Source: Desulfosediminicola ganghwensis (GTDB lineage Bacteria > Desulfobacterota > Desulfobulbia > Desulfobulbales > Desulfocapsaceae). From it: 64,000 bases of DNA. The notes beneath the pieces were generated by a model. The model worked only from the letters and a program-made list of their open reading frames with translations. It had not been told where the DNA came from and made no database searches. The position numbers and the translations under genes were made by a program. How positions within the stretch are numbered: the first letter of the stretch is position 1; the number at the start of each line of letters is the position of its first letter. Positions 18,575-28,431 of this stretch are shown here, piece after piece. Location: assembly GCF_005116675.2 (NCBI RefSeq), contig NZ_CP050699.1, forward strand, positions 1,759,001 to 1,823,000, written 5' to 3'.

Positions 18575-19651
18575 ATGGCCTTAAAGCAAACATTTATCCC
18601 TGTTGAAGTATTGAACTCTTATGGTCTGGCCGATCGGGAAACGGTGGTCGTTCCATTGGGTAAGGGGAATATTAATGATACCTACCTCGTCTCTTTTTCA
18701 AGCGGAAAAGTTGTATTTCAACGAATTAACGCTGCCGTTTTCCCAGCTCCTGCAGCTATTGCCGCCAATTTCCAGTTTGTCTCAGGTCACATTCAAAAAC
18801 AGATAAGAACAGCTCCTTTTGAGTATCAATGTGCAGAACTGATTCCCACTCTGGAAGGGGAGGGATGGTACATTGACCAAAAAGGGGAATGCTGGCGAGC
18901 ACAGAATTATATTGAGCATGCCGTTCCGGAAAGCCGGCACCTGAATTATGGCAGTGCTGTGCAATTGGGCCAGGTGCTCGCTCGTTTTCATCTGCTCACA
19001 GAAGGACTGGATGTGACGGAACTTCACGAACCGATTCCTGGTTTTCACCGTACTCTTCGTTATCTCGAGAGTTTCGATACTGCCCTTGCTGAAGCGCAAC
19101 CGGCTGATAGCGCCGCGCTTTCTGCATGTAGAGCATATGTAGAGCGATTTCGGAAGAGAGTTACGGTCCTGGAGCGAGAGCGTGCTTCAGGAAGGTTACC
19201 GATCAGGGTCATGCACGGTGATCCGAAGCTCGATAACGTCATCTGGAGAGAATCAGAACAGGCGAAAGGCCTTTTCGATCTGGATACTGTCGGCCCGGGA
19301 CTGAGATTGTACGATCTCGGGGATTGCCTGAGATCCAGCTGCAATCTTATCGGTGAAGAAGCGTGTCAGCATGAGGTAACATTTTCTGCAGAAATTTTTC
19401 AGGCTGTGCTTGAGGGATACTTCAGTGCCGGAGACAACTTTTTAGGCGCTAACGAAAGAGAACTGATTGTTGATGCTGCACTCACGATCACTGTGGAACT
19501 GGGTGTTCGATTCCTGACAGATTATATTAGTGGTAATGTTTATTTCAAAACGACCAGAGATGGGCAAAACCTTGAGCGAGCGTTGGTGCAATTCAAACTG
19601 GCCGACTCCATGGAATCGCAGGAGAAGGAGCTTCGACGCATGATAGCCTGA
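18575..19651 (+). CDS. aminoglycoside-phosphotransferase-fold kinase (N-acetylhexosamine kinase-like)
   Basis: The 358-residue protein has the APH/choline-kinase fold. The N terminus has a nucleotide loop (PLGKGNINDTYLV), the catalytic loop is MHGDPKLDNVIW, and the metal-binding segment is LFDLDTVGPG. The closest family by eye is N-acetylhexosamine 1-kinase (NahK-like). Its position 16 bases after glucokinase supports a sugar substrate. Resistance to aminoglycosides is unlikely given this context. The substrate is not proven. Confidence 0.7.
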   Translation: MALKQTFIPVEVLNSYGLADRETVVVPLGKGNINDTYLVSFSSGKVVFQRINAAVFPAPAAIAANFQFVSGHIQKQIRTAPFEYQCAELIPTLEGEGWYIDQKGECWRAQNYIEHAVPESRHLNYGSAVQLGQVLARFHLLTEGLDVTELHEPIPGFHRTLRYLESFDTALAEAQPADSAALSACRAYVERFRKRVTVLERERASGRLPIRVMHGDPKLDNVIWRESEQAKGLFDLDTVGPGLRLYDLGDCLRSSCNLIGEEACQHEVTFSAEIFQAVLEGYFSAGDNFLGANERELIVDAALTITVELGVRFLTDYISGNVYFKTTRDGQNLERALVQFKLADSMESQEKELRRMIA

Positions 19652-20029
19652 GGATGCGTCCAGCGCAACATCCGCCCATCACAACCACCCCAGACATTAA
19701 TCCAGATCAGTGCAACTCCATATAGAAACATATTTTGACCAGATAATTAGCCTAGCTAATACGTCAGTTATTTGTTAGGCTGCACCCTGTTATTCGTTTC
19801 GCATTCGCGAAACTTGAAGACGTGTTCACGTAATCCAGAAAATCCGTAGACTATCGTTCCGTAGACATTCTTAATCAGCAGGGGTTATTGGCTTTCCAGG
19901 TTCTGTGTTCTGTATTGTGCCCTGATTGTAGTAGGTGAATCGTGAGTTGGCTGATGTTCAAGGTATGTCGGTAGTGGAATGGAGCCGACATGAAACTCAA
20001 CAAAGTTGGCATGGAAAAAGGAGAGAGTT
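19652..20029. other. intergenic region with small inverted repeats
   Basis: No gene is visible. There is a hairpin GTTTCGC/GCGAAAC (19796-19813) and an inverted repeat ATGTCGG/CCGACAT (19965-19971 and 19985-19991) close to the peptidase start. Either could be an operator or weak terminator. The ribosome site AAAAGGAGAGAG for the next gene is at 20015-20027. Confidence 0.4.
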
Positions 20030-21499
20030 ATGCGTAAAAAGATGTATAAAGCTGTCCTGTTCGGAGCATTGATAACCTGTTGTGCTACGGCGCAGACTTC
20101 AAGTGCAGCAGTGGGTGTAGATTCGACTGATCTGCGTGAGCTGATAGAATCAACACAAATTATGGCGACCTTGTCTGACCTCAGTATAATAGGAGAGAGG
20201 TTGCCGGGAACAGCAGGTTACGATTCGGCCGCAGATTATATTGAAAATACCTTGTTGAGCTACGGCTATTCAGTGACCCAGCAGCCATTTACCTTTCAGT
20301 TCTGGGAAGAGTTGGCAGACCCGGTTTTGGAGAAAACTGCACCAACCGTAGTTAGCTATACCCCGTATGAAACCGATGGATTCGCAACCATGGAATACTC
20401 CGGAAGTGGTAATGTTGTAGAGCAGACGGTGATAAAAGCTGAGGTCTTTGGTTGTAATCCGGCGGATTTCGATTCAGCAGACTTTAATGGCAGCATCGCT
20501 TTGATCGAGCGCGGAGAGTGCACTTTTTTCCAGAAAGCGGCAAATGCTGAAGCGGCTGGGGCGGTAGCTGTGATTGTTTATAACGACGAAGCGCGCCAGG
20601 AAGCCTTTCTCGGTACTTTAGGTGGAGAGGGGATAACTGTTCCTGTGGTTGGAGCTGCCTACAGTGCCGGTCTGGAGTTACAGGAAGGAGGGACATTAGC
20701 ATCGATTTACGTGGATGCAACTGTGACCAGTGTCGAAACATACAACATTATTGCTGAGACCCAGAGCGGACGTGATGATCGGGTGGTCGTGGTCGGCGCC
20801 CATCTCGATGGTGTCGCCGGGACTACTGCCATGAACGACAACGGGTCCGGCTCAGCTACAATTCTGGAAATCGCCAAGCAGATGAGTGCGCTCGGGGTCG
20901 AGCCGGTGAACAAAGTACGTTTCGCTTTCTGGAGCGCTGAAGAATCAGGCCTTATCGGTTCTACCTATTATGTCGACCACCTGACTGAGCGTGGCATTAA
21001 AGATATCGCCTTGAACCTCAACTTCGATATGCTGGCTTCACCGAACTATGTCAGGTTCGTCTATGATGGAGATGGTTCGGCAACTGAATTGGCTGGCCCG
21101 AACGGTTCTGCCAATATCGAAGCAGTGTTTGCAGACTATTTTGACTCCCAGCAAATCCCTTTTGAAGAGACTGCGTTTGATGGTCGATCAGATTATGGGC
21201 CGTTTATCGAAGCAGGAATACCGGCTGGTGGTCTCTTCACCGGTGCTGATGAAATCAAAACTGTGGAGCAGGCGGCAATTTATGATGGTGTTGCAGGTGA
21301 AATGCTCGATGCCAATTACCATACCCCGGCTGACAATTATGCCCAGCTCAATGAGGAAGTGTTAGATGTTATGGCAGATGCTGCGGCCCACACTGTGTTA
21401 ACTTTCGCAATGACAAAATCCTCGGTAAATGGTACCGCGAAAGGTTCACCAGTAGCCAAGGAGAAGCTTACGTATAAAGGTCCCAAGGCCCAGAGATAA
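20030..21499 (+). CDS. secreted M28-family aminopeptidase with PA domain
   Basis: The 489-residue zinc peptidase is exported. A signal peptide (MRKKMYKAVLFGALITCC...) ends near residue 28. A protease-associated (PA) domain lies at about residues 120-230 (ALIERGECTFFQKAANAEAAG). The M28 metal ligands are visible in order: His in VVGAHLDG, Asp in MNDNGSG, catalytic Glu-Glu in SAEESG, Asp in NFDMLA and His in NYHTPADN. It probably releases amino acids from peptides in the periplasm or outside. The ATG at 20030 has a strong Shine-Dalgarno; an in-frame TTG at 20006 is not needed. It stands alone between two intergenic regions. Confidence 0.9.
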   Translation: MRKKMYKAVLFGALITCCATAQTSSAAVGVDSTDLRELIESTQIMATLSDLSIIGERLPGTAGYDSAADYIENTLLSYGYSVTQQPFTFQFWEELADPVLEKTAPTVVSYTPYETDGFATMEYSGSGNVVEQTVIKAEVFGCNPADFDSADFNGSIALIERGECTFFQKAANAEAAGAVAVIVYNDEARQEAFLGTLGGEGITVPVVGAAYSAGLELQEGGTLASIYVDATVTSVETYNIIAETQSGRDDRVVVVGAHLDGVAGTTAMNDNGSGSATILEIAKQMSALGVEPVNKVRFAFWSAEESGLIGSTYYVDHLTERGIKDIALNLNFDMLASPNYVRFVYDGDGSATELAGPNGSANIEAVFADYFDSQQIPFEETAFDGRSDYGPFIEAGIPAGGLFTGADEIKTVEQAAIYDGVAGEMLDANYHTPADNYAQLNEEVLDVMADAAAHTVLTFAMTKSSVNGTAKGSPVAKEKLTYKGPKAQR

Positions 21500-23000
<1,501 letters not shown>

Positions 23001-23118
23001 GTAGATTATTATAGTTTTTTTTAACAGAAGTATCCGGTATGTCTTGCGGTGTTCCCTTGATGAATACCAGCCGGATAACAATCATATTTCCTAATTCGAT
23101 TCTCTGGAGGAAAGTATT

Positions 23119-23484
23119 ATGACCAGTGTAGCATATGCGTCGGCTGCCGGCGGTGGAGCGGCTGGAGGTTTTGCCTCATTCATTCCGCTCATCCTTATAT
23201 TTGTAGTTTTCTACTTTTTGCTTATCAGGCCACAGCAGAAACAGGCCAAGCAGCATCAGCAGTTCCTCTCTGATCTGAAAAAGAATAGCCGTGTCATGAC
23301 CAAGGGTGGCATTCATGGCATTATCACAGATCTGAGCGACAATGTCATTACCCTGGAGATTGCCAGGGATGTGACCATCAAAGTTTCCCGCGATGCAATT
23401 GCAGGCGCGATCAACAAGGATGGTACCGCTGTGGCAAAAGATCCTAAAAAGAGCGGCAAAGAAGCTCCCAAATCCGGGGGCTGA
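23119..23484 (+). CDS. yajC: preprotein translocase subunit YajC
   Basis: YajC is a small inner-membrane accessory of the Sec translocon (SecDF-YajC). The 121-residue protein has one membrane segment (FIPLILIFVVFYFLLIRPQQ) with the hallmark FLLIRPQQK and a cytoplasmic domain with VMTKGGIHG. The start ATG 23119 follows CTGGAGG. secD and secF, which usually come next, are absent here; a strong terminator and sixA follow instead. Confidence 0.93.
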   Translation: MTSVAYASAAGGGAAGGFASFIPLILIFVVFYFLLIRPQQKQAKQHQQFLSDLKKNSRVMTKGGIHGIITDLSDNVITLEIARDVTIKVSRDAIAGAINKDGTAVAKDPKKSGKEAPKSGG

Positions 23485-23530
23485 GGCATCAGAGGCTGCT
23501 AAGGCTCTACAGGCTGTAGAATACGGTAGT

Positions 23531-23570
23531 AAAAACCGTTTTGTTCTTTATGAACAAAACGGTTTTTTTG
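23531..23570 (+). terminator. intrinsic terminator after yajC
   Basis: AAAAACCGTTTTGTTC (23531-23546) pairs with GAACAAAACGGTTTTT (23552-23567), a 16-base perfect stem with a 5-base loop ending in a T-run. It should work in both directions. Confidence 0.9.
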
Positions 23571-23633
23571 TGTGAATATGATAGAATAAGGAACATAGGG
23601 GGTGTTTTTAACATTCTATTTTAAGGAGGCTCT

Positions 23634-24095
23634 ATGGCCATTTACCTGGTGCAGCATGGTTTAGCTCTTTCCCAAGAAGAAGACCCGCAACGGGGGCTTG
23701 CCCAGGAGGGCATCGAGAAGGTGAGGCTTATAGCCGACGTGGCGGCGAACTACTCGGTGAAAGTCGATACAATATTTCATAGTGGCAAAGCAAGAGCGGA
23801 GCAGACTGCCCGGTTGATGGCAGCGGCTCTTGAACCATCAGGGGGCATTGTAGCACGAGCTGGACTTGCCCCAATGGACGACGTGGCGACGTTGGCCATG
23901 GAACTTGATCCGGCAAGCAATATTATGCTGGTGGGGCATTTGCCTTTTATGGAGCGTTTAACCTCATTGCTGACGACTGGTTCGGCAGCGTTTCGGGTGT
24001 TTAAGTTTCAGAATGGAGGCATTGTTTGCCTGGATCGGGACGCTGAGAATGAGAAGTGGTATGTCAAGTGGGCGTTGATGCCCAACGTAGGATAG
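23634..24095 (+). CDS. sixA: SixA-like phosphohistidine phosphatase (histidine phosphatase superfamily)
   Basis: The 153-residue protein has the SixA length and order. It has an N-terminal active-site region YLVQHGLAL, the conserved Arg-Glu-Gln in ARAEQTARLM, and the second catalytic His in LVGHLPFME. SixA removes phosphate from histidine phosphotransfer domains such as PtsN-system or ArcB domains. The first motif is QHG where the superfamily usually has RHG, so the phosphate-binding arginine is replaced. Activity is likely but not assured. The start ATG 23634 follows AAGGAGG. Confidence 0.78.
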   Translation: MAIYLVQHGLALSQEEDPQRGLAQEGIEKVRLIADVAANYSVKVDTIFHSGKARAEQTARLMAAALEPSGGIVARAGLAPMDDVATLAMELDPASNIMLVGHLPFMERLTSLLTTGSAAFRVFKFQNGGIVCLDRDAENEKWYVKWALMPNVG

Positions 24096-24129
24096 ACTCA
24101 TCAGCCCAGGCGGGCCATCTTCTTCAGTA

Positions 24130-24171
24130 TTTTGACCGTGGATATAGGTTGACTATTATCCACGGTCAAAA
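24130..24171. terminator. stem-loop after sixA
   Basis: TTTTGACCGTGGATA (24130-24144) pairs perfectly with TATCCACGGTCAAAA (24157-24171). With T and A flanks inside the stem it probably ends sixA transcription. Confidence 0.75.
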
Positions 24172-24274
24172 ACTTCGAATATGTCGCCGCCTGAACAGAT
24201 GAGTAATGGCAAACTTCTAACGTGAATTAATTATCGAAAATATATGGCCTTCACAAGGTCTGTTAAAATTATAA

Positions 24275-24994
24275 ATGGCTAAACAGAAATTTTATGCAGT
24301 TGCGGTGGGCGGGAAGAAAACTATCTATACCGACTGGGCAACAACTGAAAAGCAGGTGAAAGGTGTTGGTGGGGCGAAGTATAAGAGTTTTCCCACCAGG
24401 CAGGAAGCAGAGGCTTGGTTAAAGAACCCGGTCTATGCGTCAAAAGGGAAAAGCGCTGCAAAGAATAATGGTGGCAAGCCAAGTGGAAAAGCGAAAACGT
24501 TGGTGCCCAAGAATATTCCTGCTAATGCAATAGTCATTTACACGGATGGTGGTGCGATCAACAATCCCGGCCCAGGCGGCTATGGTATCGTGATAACTGA
24601 CGGTGACGCATGCAGGGAAATCTCTGGCGGTTATCGTTTGACCACCAACAATCGTATGGAGATGACTGCCTGCATTGTCGCCTTAAAAGAGGTGATTGGT
24701 GAGGGGCGGCCGATCGTGCTCTATTCCGACTCCAGCTATCTGGTTAATGGAATCGAAAAAGGCTGGGCCCGTGGTTGGAAACGGCGTGGCTGGAAGAAAT
24801 CAGATGGCGCACCTGCCTTAAACCCCGATCTCTGGGCGGAGTTGCTCGATCTGCTCGATCAGGGCAAAGTTGAGTTGCGCTGGGTCAAAGGCCATGCGGG
24901 GAACGAACTGAACGAGCGTTGCGATCAACTGGCGGTTGCCGCGGCCCGTGGGACTGACCATCGTGTCGATAGAGGCTACGAACAGAGCATATAA
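24275..24994 (+). CDS. rnhA: ribonuclease HI with N-terminal hybrid-binding domain
   Basis: RNase HI cuts RNA in RNA:DNA hybrids. The 239-residue protein has an N-terminal viroplasmin-like hybrid-binding domain (KFYAVAVGGKKTIYTDW...YKSFPTRQEAEAWL), a Lys-rich linker at about 55-80, and an RNase H domain. Catalytic acids are visible: Asp in IYTDGGAINN, Glu in NRMEMTA, Asp in LYSDSSYLV and Asp in NERCDQLA. Such two-domain forms are common in eukaryotes and some bacteria. The gene starts at ATG 24275 and is followed 33 bases later by a small regulator. Confidence 0.93.
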   Translation: MAKQKFYAVAVGGKKTIYTDWATTEKQVKGVGGAKYKSFPTRQEAEAWLKNPVYASKGKSAAKNNGGKPSGKAKTLVPKNIPANAIVIYTDGGAINNPGPGGYGIVITDGDACREISGGYRLTTNNRMEMTACIVALKEVIGEGRPIVLYSDSSYLVNGIEKGWARGWKRRGWKKSDGAPALNPDLWAELLDLLDQGKVELRWVKGHAGNELNERCDQLAVAAARGTDHRVDRGYEQSI

Positions 24995-25027
24995 TGGTAT
25001 TGGGAAGAGTCTGTAGGAGAGAATACT

Positions 25028-25312
25028 ATGGGGGCCACATTACGGAAAAAAATAATCGAGTTGCTCGAAGAGGAGGAACTCGATGCTCTGGAATTGAGCG
25101 GTATACTTTCCATCCGTGAAAAGGAGGTGTATGAGCACCTCCCCCACATTGCTAAATCCCTGGCTGCATCTGGCAGAAAACTAGTAATCAGCCCCTATAT
25201 ATGCCTGGTGTGTAATTACTCCTTTGGTAAGCGGGATCGTTTCGACCGGCCGGGACGCTGCCCCAGATGCAAGGAAGGTCATATCCGGATGGCCACCTAT
25301 TCTATAAAATGA
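25028..25312 (+). CDS. small winged-helix/zinc-ribbon transcriptional regulator-like protein
   Basis: The 94-residue protein begins with a helix-turn-helix segment (KIIELLEEEELDALELSGILSI, in part) that resembles ArsR-type winged helices. It ends in a rubredoxin-like zinc ribbon, CLVCNYSF and CPRCKEGH. This matches a family of short archaeal and bacterial predicted regulators, but no target is known. The start ATG 25028 is preceded by TAGGAGAG. It lies 33 bases after rnhA and is probably cotranscribed. Confidence 0.7.
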   Translation: MGATLRKKIIELLEEEELDALELSGILSIREKEVYEHLPHIAKSLAASGRKLVISPYICLVCNYSFGKRDRFDRPGRCPRCKEGHIRMATYSIK

Positions 25313-25452
25313 TCCCCGCTTAATGCTGAGCGATCTTCTTCTGTGTCTAATCGTATGCCATGATTCACTATCGGAGCCTGAGCTCTGGGCGTAGTATTTC
25401 CCCGTTAAGATCTGGAACCTGATAGCATCTGCACGCTATTTCCGGTAAACTC

Positions 25453-25490
25453 CCAGGCTTTTCTTGTAGGGAAGCCTGGACATTATTTTT
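25453..25490 (+). terminator. candidate intrinsic terminator
   Basis: CCAGGCTT (25453-25460) pairs with AAGCCTGG (25472-25479), followed by ACATTATTTTT. It may end the rnhA-regulator transcript upstream of gloA. Confidence 0.6.
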
Positions 25491-25588
25491 GCGGCGCTAC
25501 AGATCAATGGCAATACTATACAGACACCGGCTCCACAGAGGGCTACGCTTCATCCCCTGAATTACATATAAACAAAGGATTATGATTG

Positions 25589-26008
25589 ATGAAATTTCTA
25601 CACACAATGGTTCGGGTAAAAGACCTTGAGCAGTCAATTGACTTTTTTACCAATATACTTGGCTTGGTAGAAACCAAGAGAATGGATTTTGAAGAAGGAC
25701 GTTTTACTCTTTTATATCTGGCAACCGCACCTGGTGAACCTGAAGTTGAGCTAACCTATAACTGGGATCAGGAAGAAACATACAGTGTGGGCAACAATTT
25801 CGGACACATAGCCTTCAGTGTTGAAAATATTTATGAATACTGTCAAATGCTGATGGACAAAGGTGTAACAATCCTCCGTCCACCACGGGATGGTCATATG
25901 GCCTTTATTCGTACCCCTGATCAGATTTCAATAGAGTTTCTGCAGGAGGGAGAGAAACTTCCTGTTCAGGAACCATGGGCATCCATGGAGAACCAGGGCA
26001 GTTGGTAG
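25589..26008 (+). CDS. gloA: lactoylglutathione lyase (glyoxalase I)
   Basis: GloA isomerises the hemithioacetal of methylglyoxal and glutathione (or another thiol). The 139-residue VOC-fold protein has the four metal ligands in place: His in FLHTMVRV, Glu in EVELTYN, His in FGHIAFSV and Glu in ISIEFLQEG. The length fits the short Ni2+-type bacterial enzymes. I chose ATG 25589, with AAAGGAT upstream, over the TTG one codon earlier. Confidence 0.88.
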   Translation: MKFLHTMVRVKDLEQSIDFFTNILGLVETKRMDFEEGRFTLLYLATAPGEPEVELTYNWDQEETYSVGNNFGHIAFSVENIYEYCQMLMDKGVTILRPPRDGHMAFIRTPDQISIEFLQEGEKLPVQEPWASMENQGSW

Positions 26009-26242
26009 TTTCGATTTGAGCGCCTCGTCCATAAAGCATTTCGACACGGTGTTTCCGGTTGCCATGGGTGAATCTGAAACACCCTCTGAAATTCTATTCT
26101 TTATTTTCTGCTCAGTCCGAGTCGGGTGAACACCACTTTCCGGTCTGTTATCACGGGCTGTTCCTGGGGAATTCCGGGACGTTCGTCAACTTAAAAAGAT
26201 CCTTGACCGACCTCTTTCCAGTGTAAATATTGGCAAAATATT

Positions 26243-27145
26243 ATGTCGTCTTTTCTCGCCATTCCCGTCAGTGTACGGTTCATGCTCTGTTCCGCGCTCT
26301 TTTTTGCCCTTATGGGCGGTTGTGTAAAAGGAGCCAGTTTGAAAGGCATCCCGGTTCTGGAGATACTCGCCGCCCGGGCACTGATCTCTTCAGCCTTGAG
26401 CTATATCGATATTCGTCGAAAAAGGATCAGCCCCTGGGGAATCAACAAGCCCTTGCTCATCGCCAGAGGTGTGGTTGGAACCATGGCCCTGGTCTGTGTG
26501 TTTTATGCGGTAACAACGCTTCCCCTGGCTGAGGCTACACTGCTGCAATACCTTTATCCGGTATTTACCTCACTGCTTGCCTTTTTCTTTTTGAAAGAAA
26601 AAATTCTGAGATCCACCATAGTGTGTATACTTCTCAGCCTCACCGGGCTGTTGGTGATGGTTCAGCCGGGGTTTTCGTTGTTTGCGTCTTCAGTTGCTTC
26701 TGTAGCACTAAACCCCGCTGGAGTATCTGCAGCCATTCTTGGCTCTCTTGGTACGGGTATAGCCTACGTGTTGGTGCGAAAGCTCAGCAGCATAGAAGAT
26801 CCTTCGGTTATCATTTTCTACTTTCCGTTTATCGCTCTGCCCGTTTCTTTTTTGCTGCTCGGCAATAACTTTGTCATGCCGCCTGATGCTGCAACATGGG
26901 CTCTCCTGCTACTGGTGGGAGTCTTTACCCAGATCGCACAGTACTGTCTGACCATGGCCATAAAAGGTGAGAAAGCTGCCAAAGCTACGGCATACTCCTA
27001 TGCCCAGGTAATTTTCTCAGCACTGATCGGTTGGGCTTTTTTTATGGAGGTTCCGACCATCACCACTTTGCTTGGTGCTCTGTTTATTATTGGCGGTGCT
27101 CTGGTGAACCTTTGGGCGCCCTTGGACCGGGCGCCAAAGCTCTGA
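26243..27145 (+). CDS. EamA/DMT-family transporter
   Basis: The 300-residue integral membrane protein has about ten hydrophobic segments in two EamA repeats. The first begins FMLCSALFFALMGGCVKGAS and the second near AAILGSLGTGIAYVLVRKLS. DMT transporters often export amino acids or other small metabolites. Nothing in the sequence gives the substrate. It starts at ATG 26243 and stands alone. Confidence 0.82.
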   Translation: MSSFLAIPVSVRFMLCSALFFALMGGCVKGASLKGIPVLEILAARALISSALSYIDIRRKRISPWGINKPLLIARGVVGTMALVCVFYAVTTLPLAEATLLQYLYPVFTSLLAFFFLKEKILRSTIVCILLSLTGLLVMVQPGFSLFASSVASVALNPAGVSAAILGSLGTGIAYVLVRKLSSIEDPSVIIFYFPFIALPVSFLLLGNNFVMPPDAATWALLLLVGVFTQIAQYCLTMAIKGEKAAKATAYSYAQVIFSALIGWAFFMEVPTITTLLGALFIIGGALVNLWAPLDRAPKL

Positions 27146-27237
27146 TTGGGAGATACAAAAAACTGGGGAAGTGTGTTTGAAATGGTCAGAGGAAAATTGA
27201 AAGTGCGACTATTTTACTCCTGCCCCCTCACTGGCAG

Positions 27238-27543
27238 TTACGTTCCGAAATAGCGACTCACAGCCACAATCGTCACCCCAATCACCATCGAGGCAAAGAT
27301 ATTGCCTGTGCGCAGGCTGCAAAGAGCGGTGCAGGCGGTAGCTATCCAACCCCAGAAGCCTGCGGCGAATGCTGCGGGAACAATAAGGGAGAGCAGGATT
27401 GTGCCAGGCAGGGCGTCCATAAATCTTCTGAATTTTCCGGTTTTCGGTAAGCGTCCGGCCAGGAGCAAACCGCCCAGACGAAGACTGTAGGTCGCCACTG
27501 CTGCGGCCGCTATTACCGCATAGATCATAGCTGAATCAACCAT
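27238..27543 (-). CDS. azlD: branched-chain amino acid transport protein AzlD
   Basis: This small membrane protein of 101 residues has four hydrophobic segments (YAVIAAAAVATYSLRLGGLL, then FMDALPGTILLSLIVPAAF). AzlD works with AzlC to export branched-chain amino acids or analogues. I place the start at ATG 27543, which overlaps the azlC stop by 8 bases; the frame is open further upstream but that part lies inside azlC. Confidence 0.85.
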   Translation of the reverse strand: MVDSAMIYAVIAAAAVATYSLRLGGLLLAGRLPKTGKFRRFMDALPGTILLSLIVPAAFAAGFWGWIATACTALCSLRTGNIFASMVIGVTIVAVSRYFGT

Positions 27544-28312
27544 TGTTCTTTTCTCCCTGGCTTTTCTGCTGGTGGCTGACAGGCATAATCGCGGTAAGCA
27601 AGGCTCCACCAATTCCACCAACCAGAATGTACCATTTACCGGGGATCAGCTTTTCGGCAATAAAGGCCAGCAACGCTGTTACAATCCAAGGCCAAAGATC
27701 CTGACGTCCGCGCCAAAAGCTGAAAACCAACGCGGTGAAAACTGCGACAAAGGCAAAGTCCAGGCCGAACTGTTCCGGGTTACTGATGACAGTTCCGAGC
27801 CTATGCCCGGCCATGGTTCCAGCGCACCATGCTCCCTGAACACAGATTCCACCACCCAGCAGGAACCAGACGGTTGTTAGTTCCTTTCTGCGGAATCTGG
27901 CCATGGTCATGGCCCAGTTTTCATCGGCGACTAGATGGATGAACACCATCTTCTCTTTGAGTGTTTTTTCTGCAAAGAGCGGTTCCAGCGAGGCGCCAAC
28001 TAGCAGGTAGCGCATGTTAATTACCAGCACCGCCAGGGTGATCTCTGCGATAGGTAATGGCGGCAGCCACATATCGACCATCACGAACTGGGCCGATCCG
28101 GCGAATACCGAGAGGTTCATAACCAGAAGCTCAACCCAGCTTAATCCCTTTTTAGCTGCGATCAGGCCAAGCACACTTCCGTAGGCAGCAACGCTGGCCG
28201 CAACCACAAGGTTGGCGATAAATCCGGCCTTGAGCTGGGACGACAGGCTATCAGCCGCCTCTACCTGTTCTGTAATTGAAATATCAGTTGTTGTTTTCAT
28301 GACTGTAACCAT
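27536..28312 (-). CDS. azlC: branched-chain amino acid permease AzlC
   Basis: The 258-residue membrane protein of the AzlC (LIV-E) family has segments such as NLSVFAGSAQFVMVDMW and VINMRYLLVGASLEPLF, which are family hallmarks. It forms the two-component exporter with AzlD, whose gene overlaps it by 8 bases. The start is either ATG 28312 or ATG 28300; neither has a strong ribosome site. The pair is divergent from the metallo-beta-lactamase-fold lipoprotein gene. Confidence 0.87.
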   Translation of the reverse strand: MVTVMKTTTDISITEQVEAADSLSSQLKAGFIANLVVAASVAAYGSVLGLIAAKKGLSWVELLVMNLSVFAGSAQFVMVDMWLPPLPIAEITLAVLVINMRYLLVGASLEPLFAEKTLKEKMVFIHLVADENWAMTMARFRRKELTTVWFLLGGGICVQGAWCAGTMAGHRLGTVISNPEQFGLDFAFVAVFTALVFSFWRGRQDLWPWIVTALLAFIAEKLIPGKWYILVGGIGGALLTAIMPVSHQQKSQGEKNNG

Positions 28313-28431
28313 AACAAAGTAACTGCTTCCTAGTCTTGCACGATATTGCTCTTTTTACCCTCGATGGCTATCGTACGTAAAACCAACTCATTGCCGGCAA
28401 TTGAAAATTATCGGAAACGAGAAATAGAATT

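Noticed and set aside
18575-19651. Aminoglycoside resistance gene
   Set aside because: It shares the fold, but it follows glucokinase in an operon and reads closer to sugar kinases.
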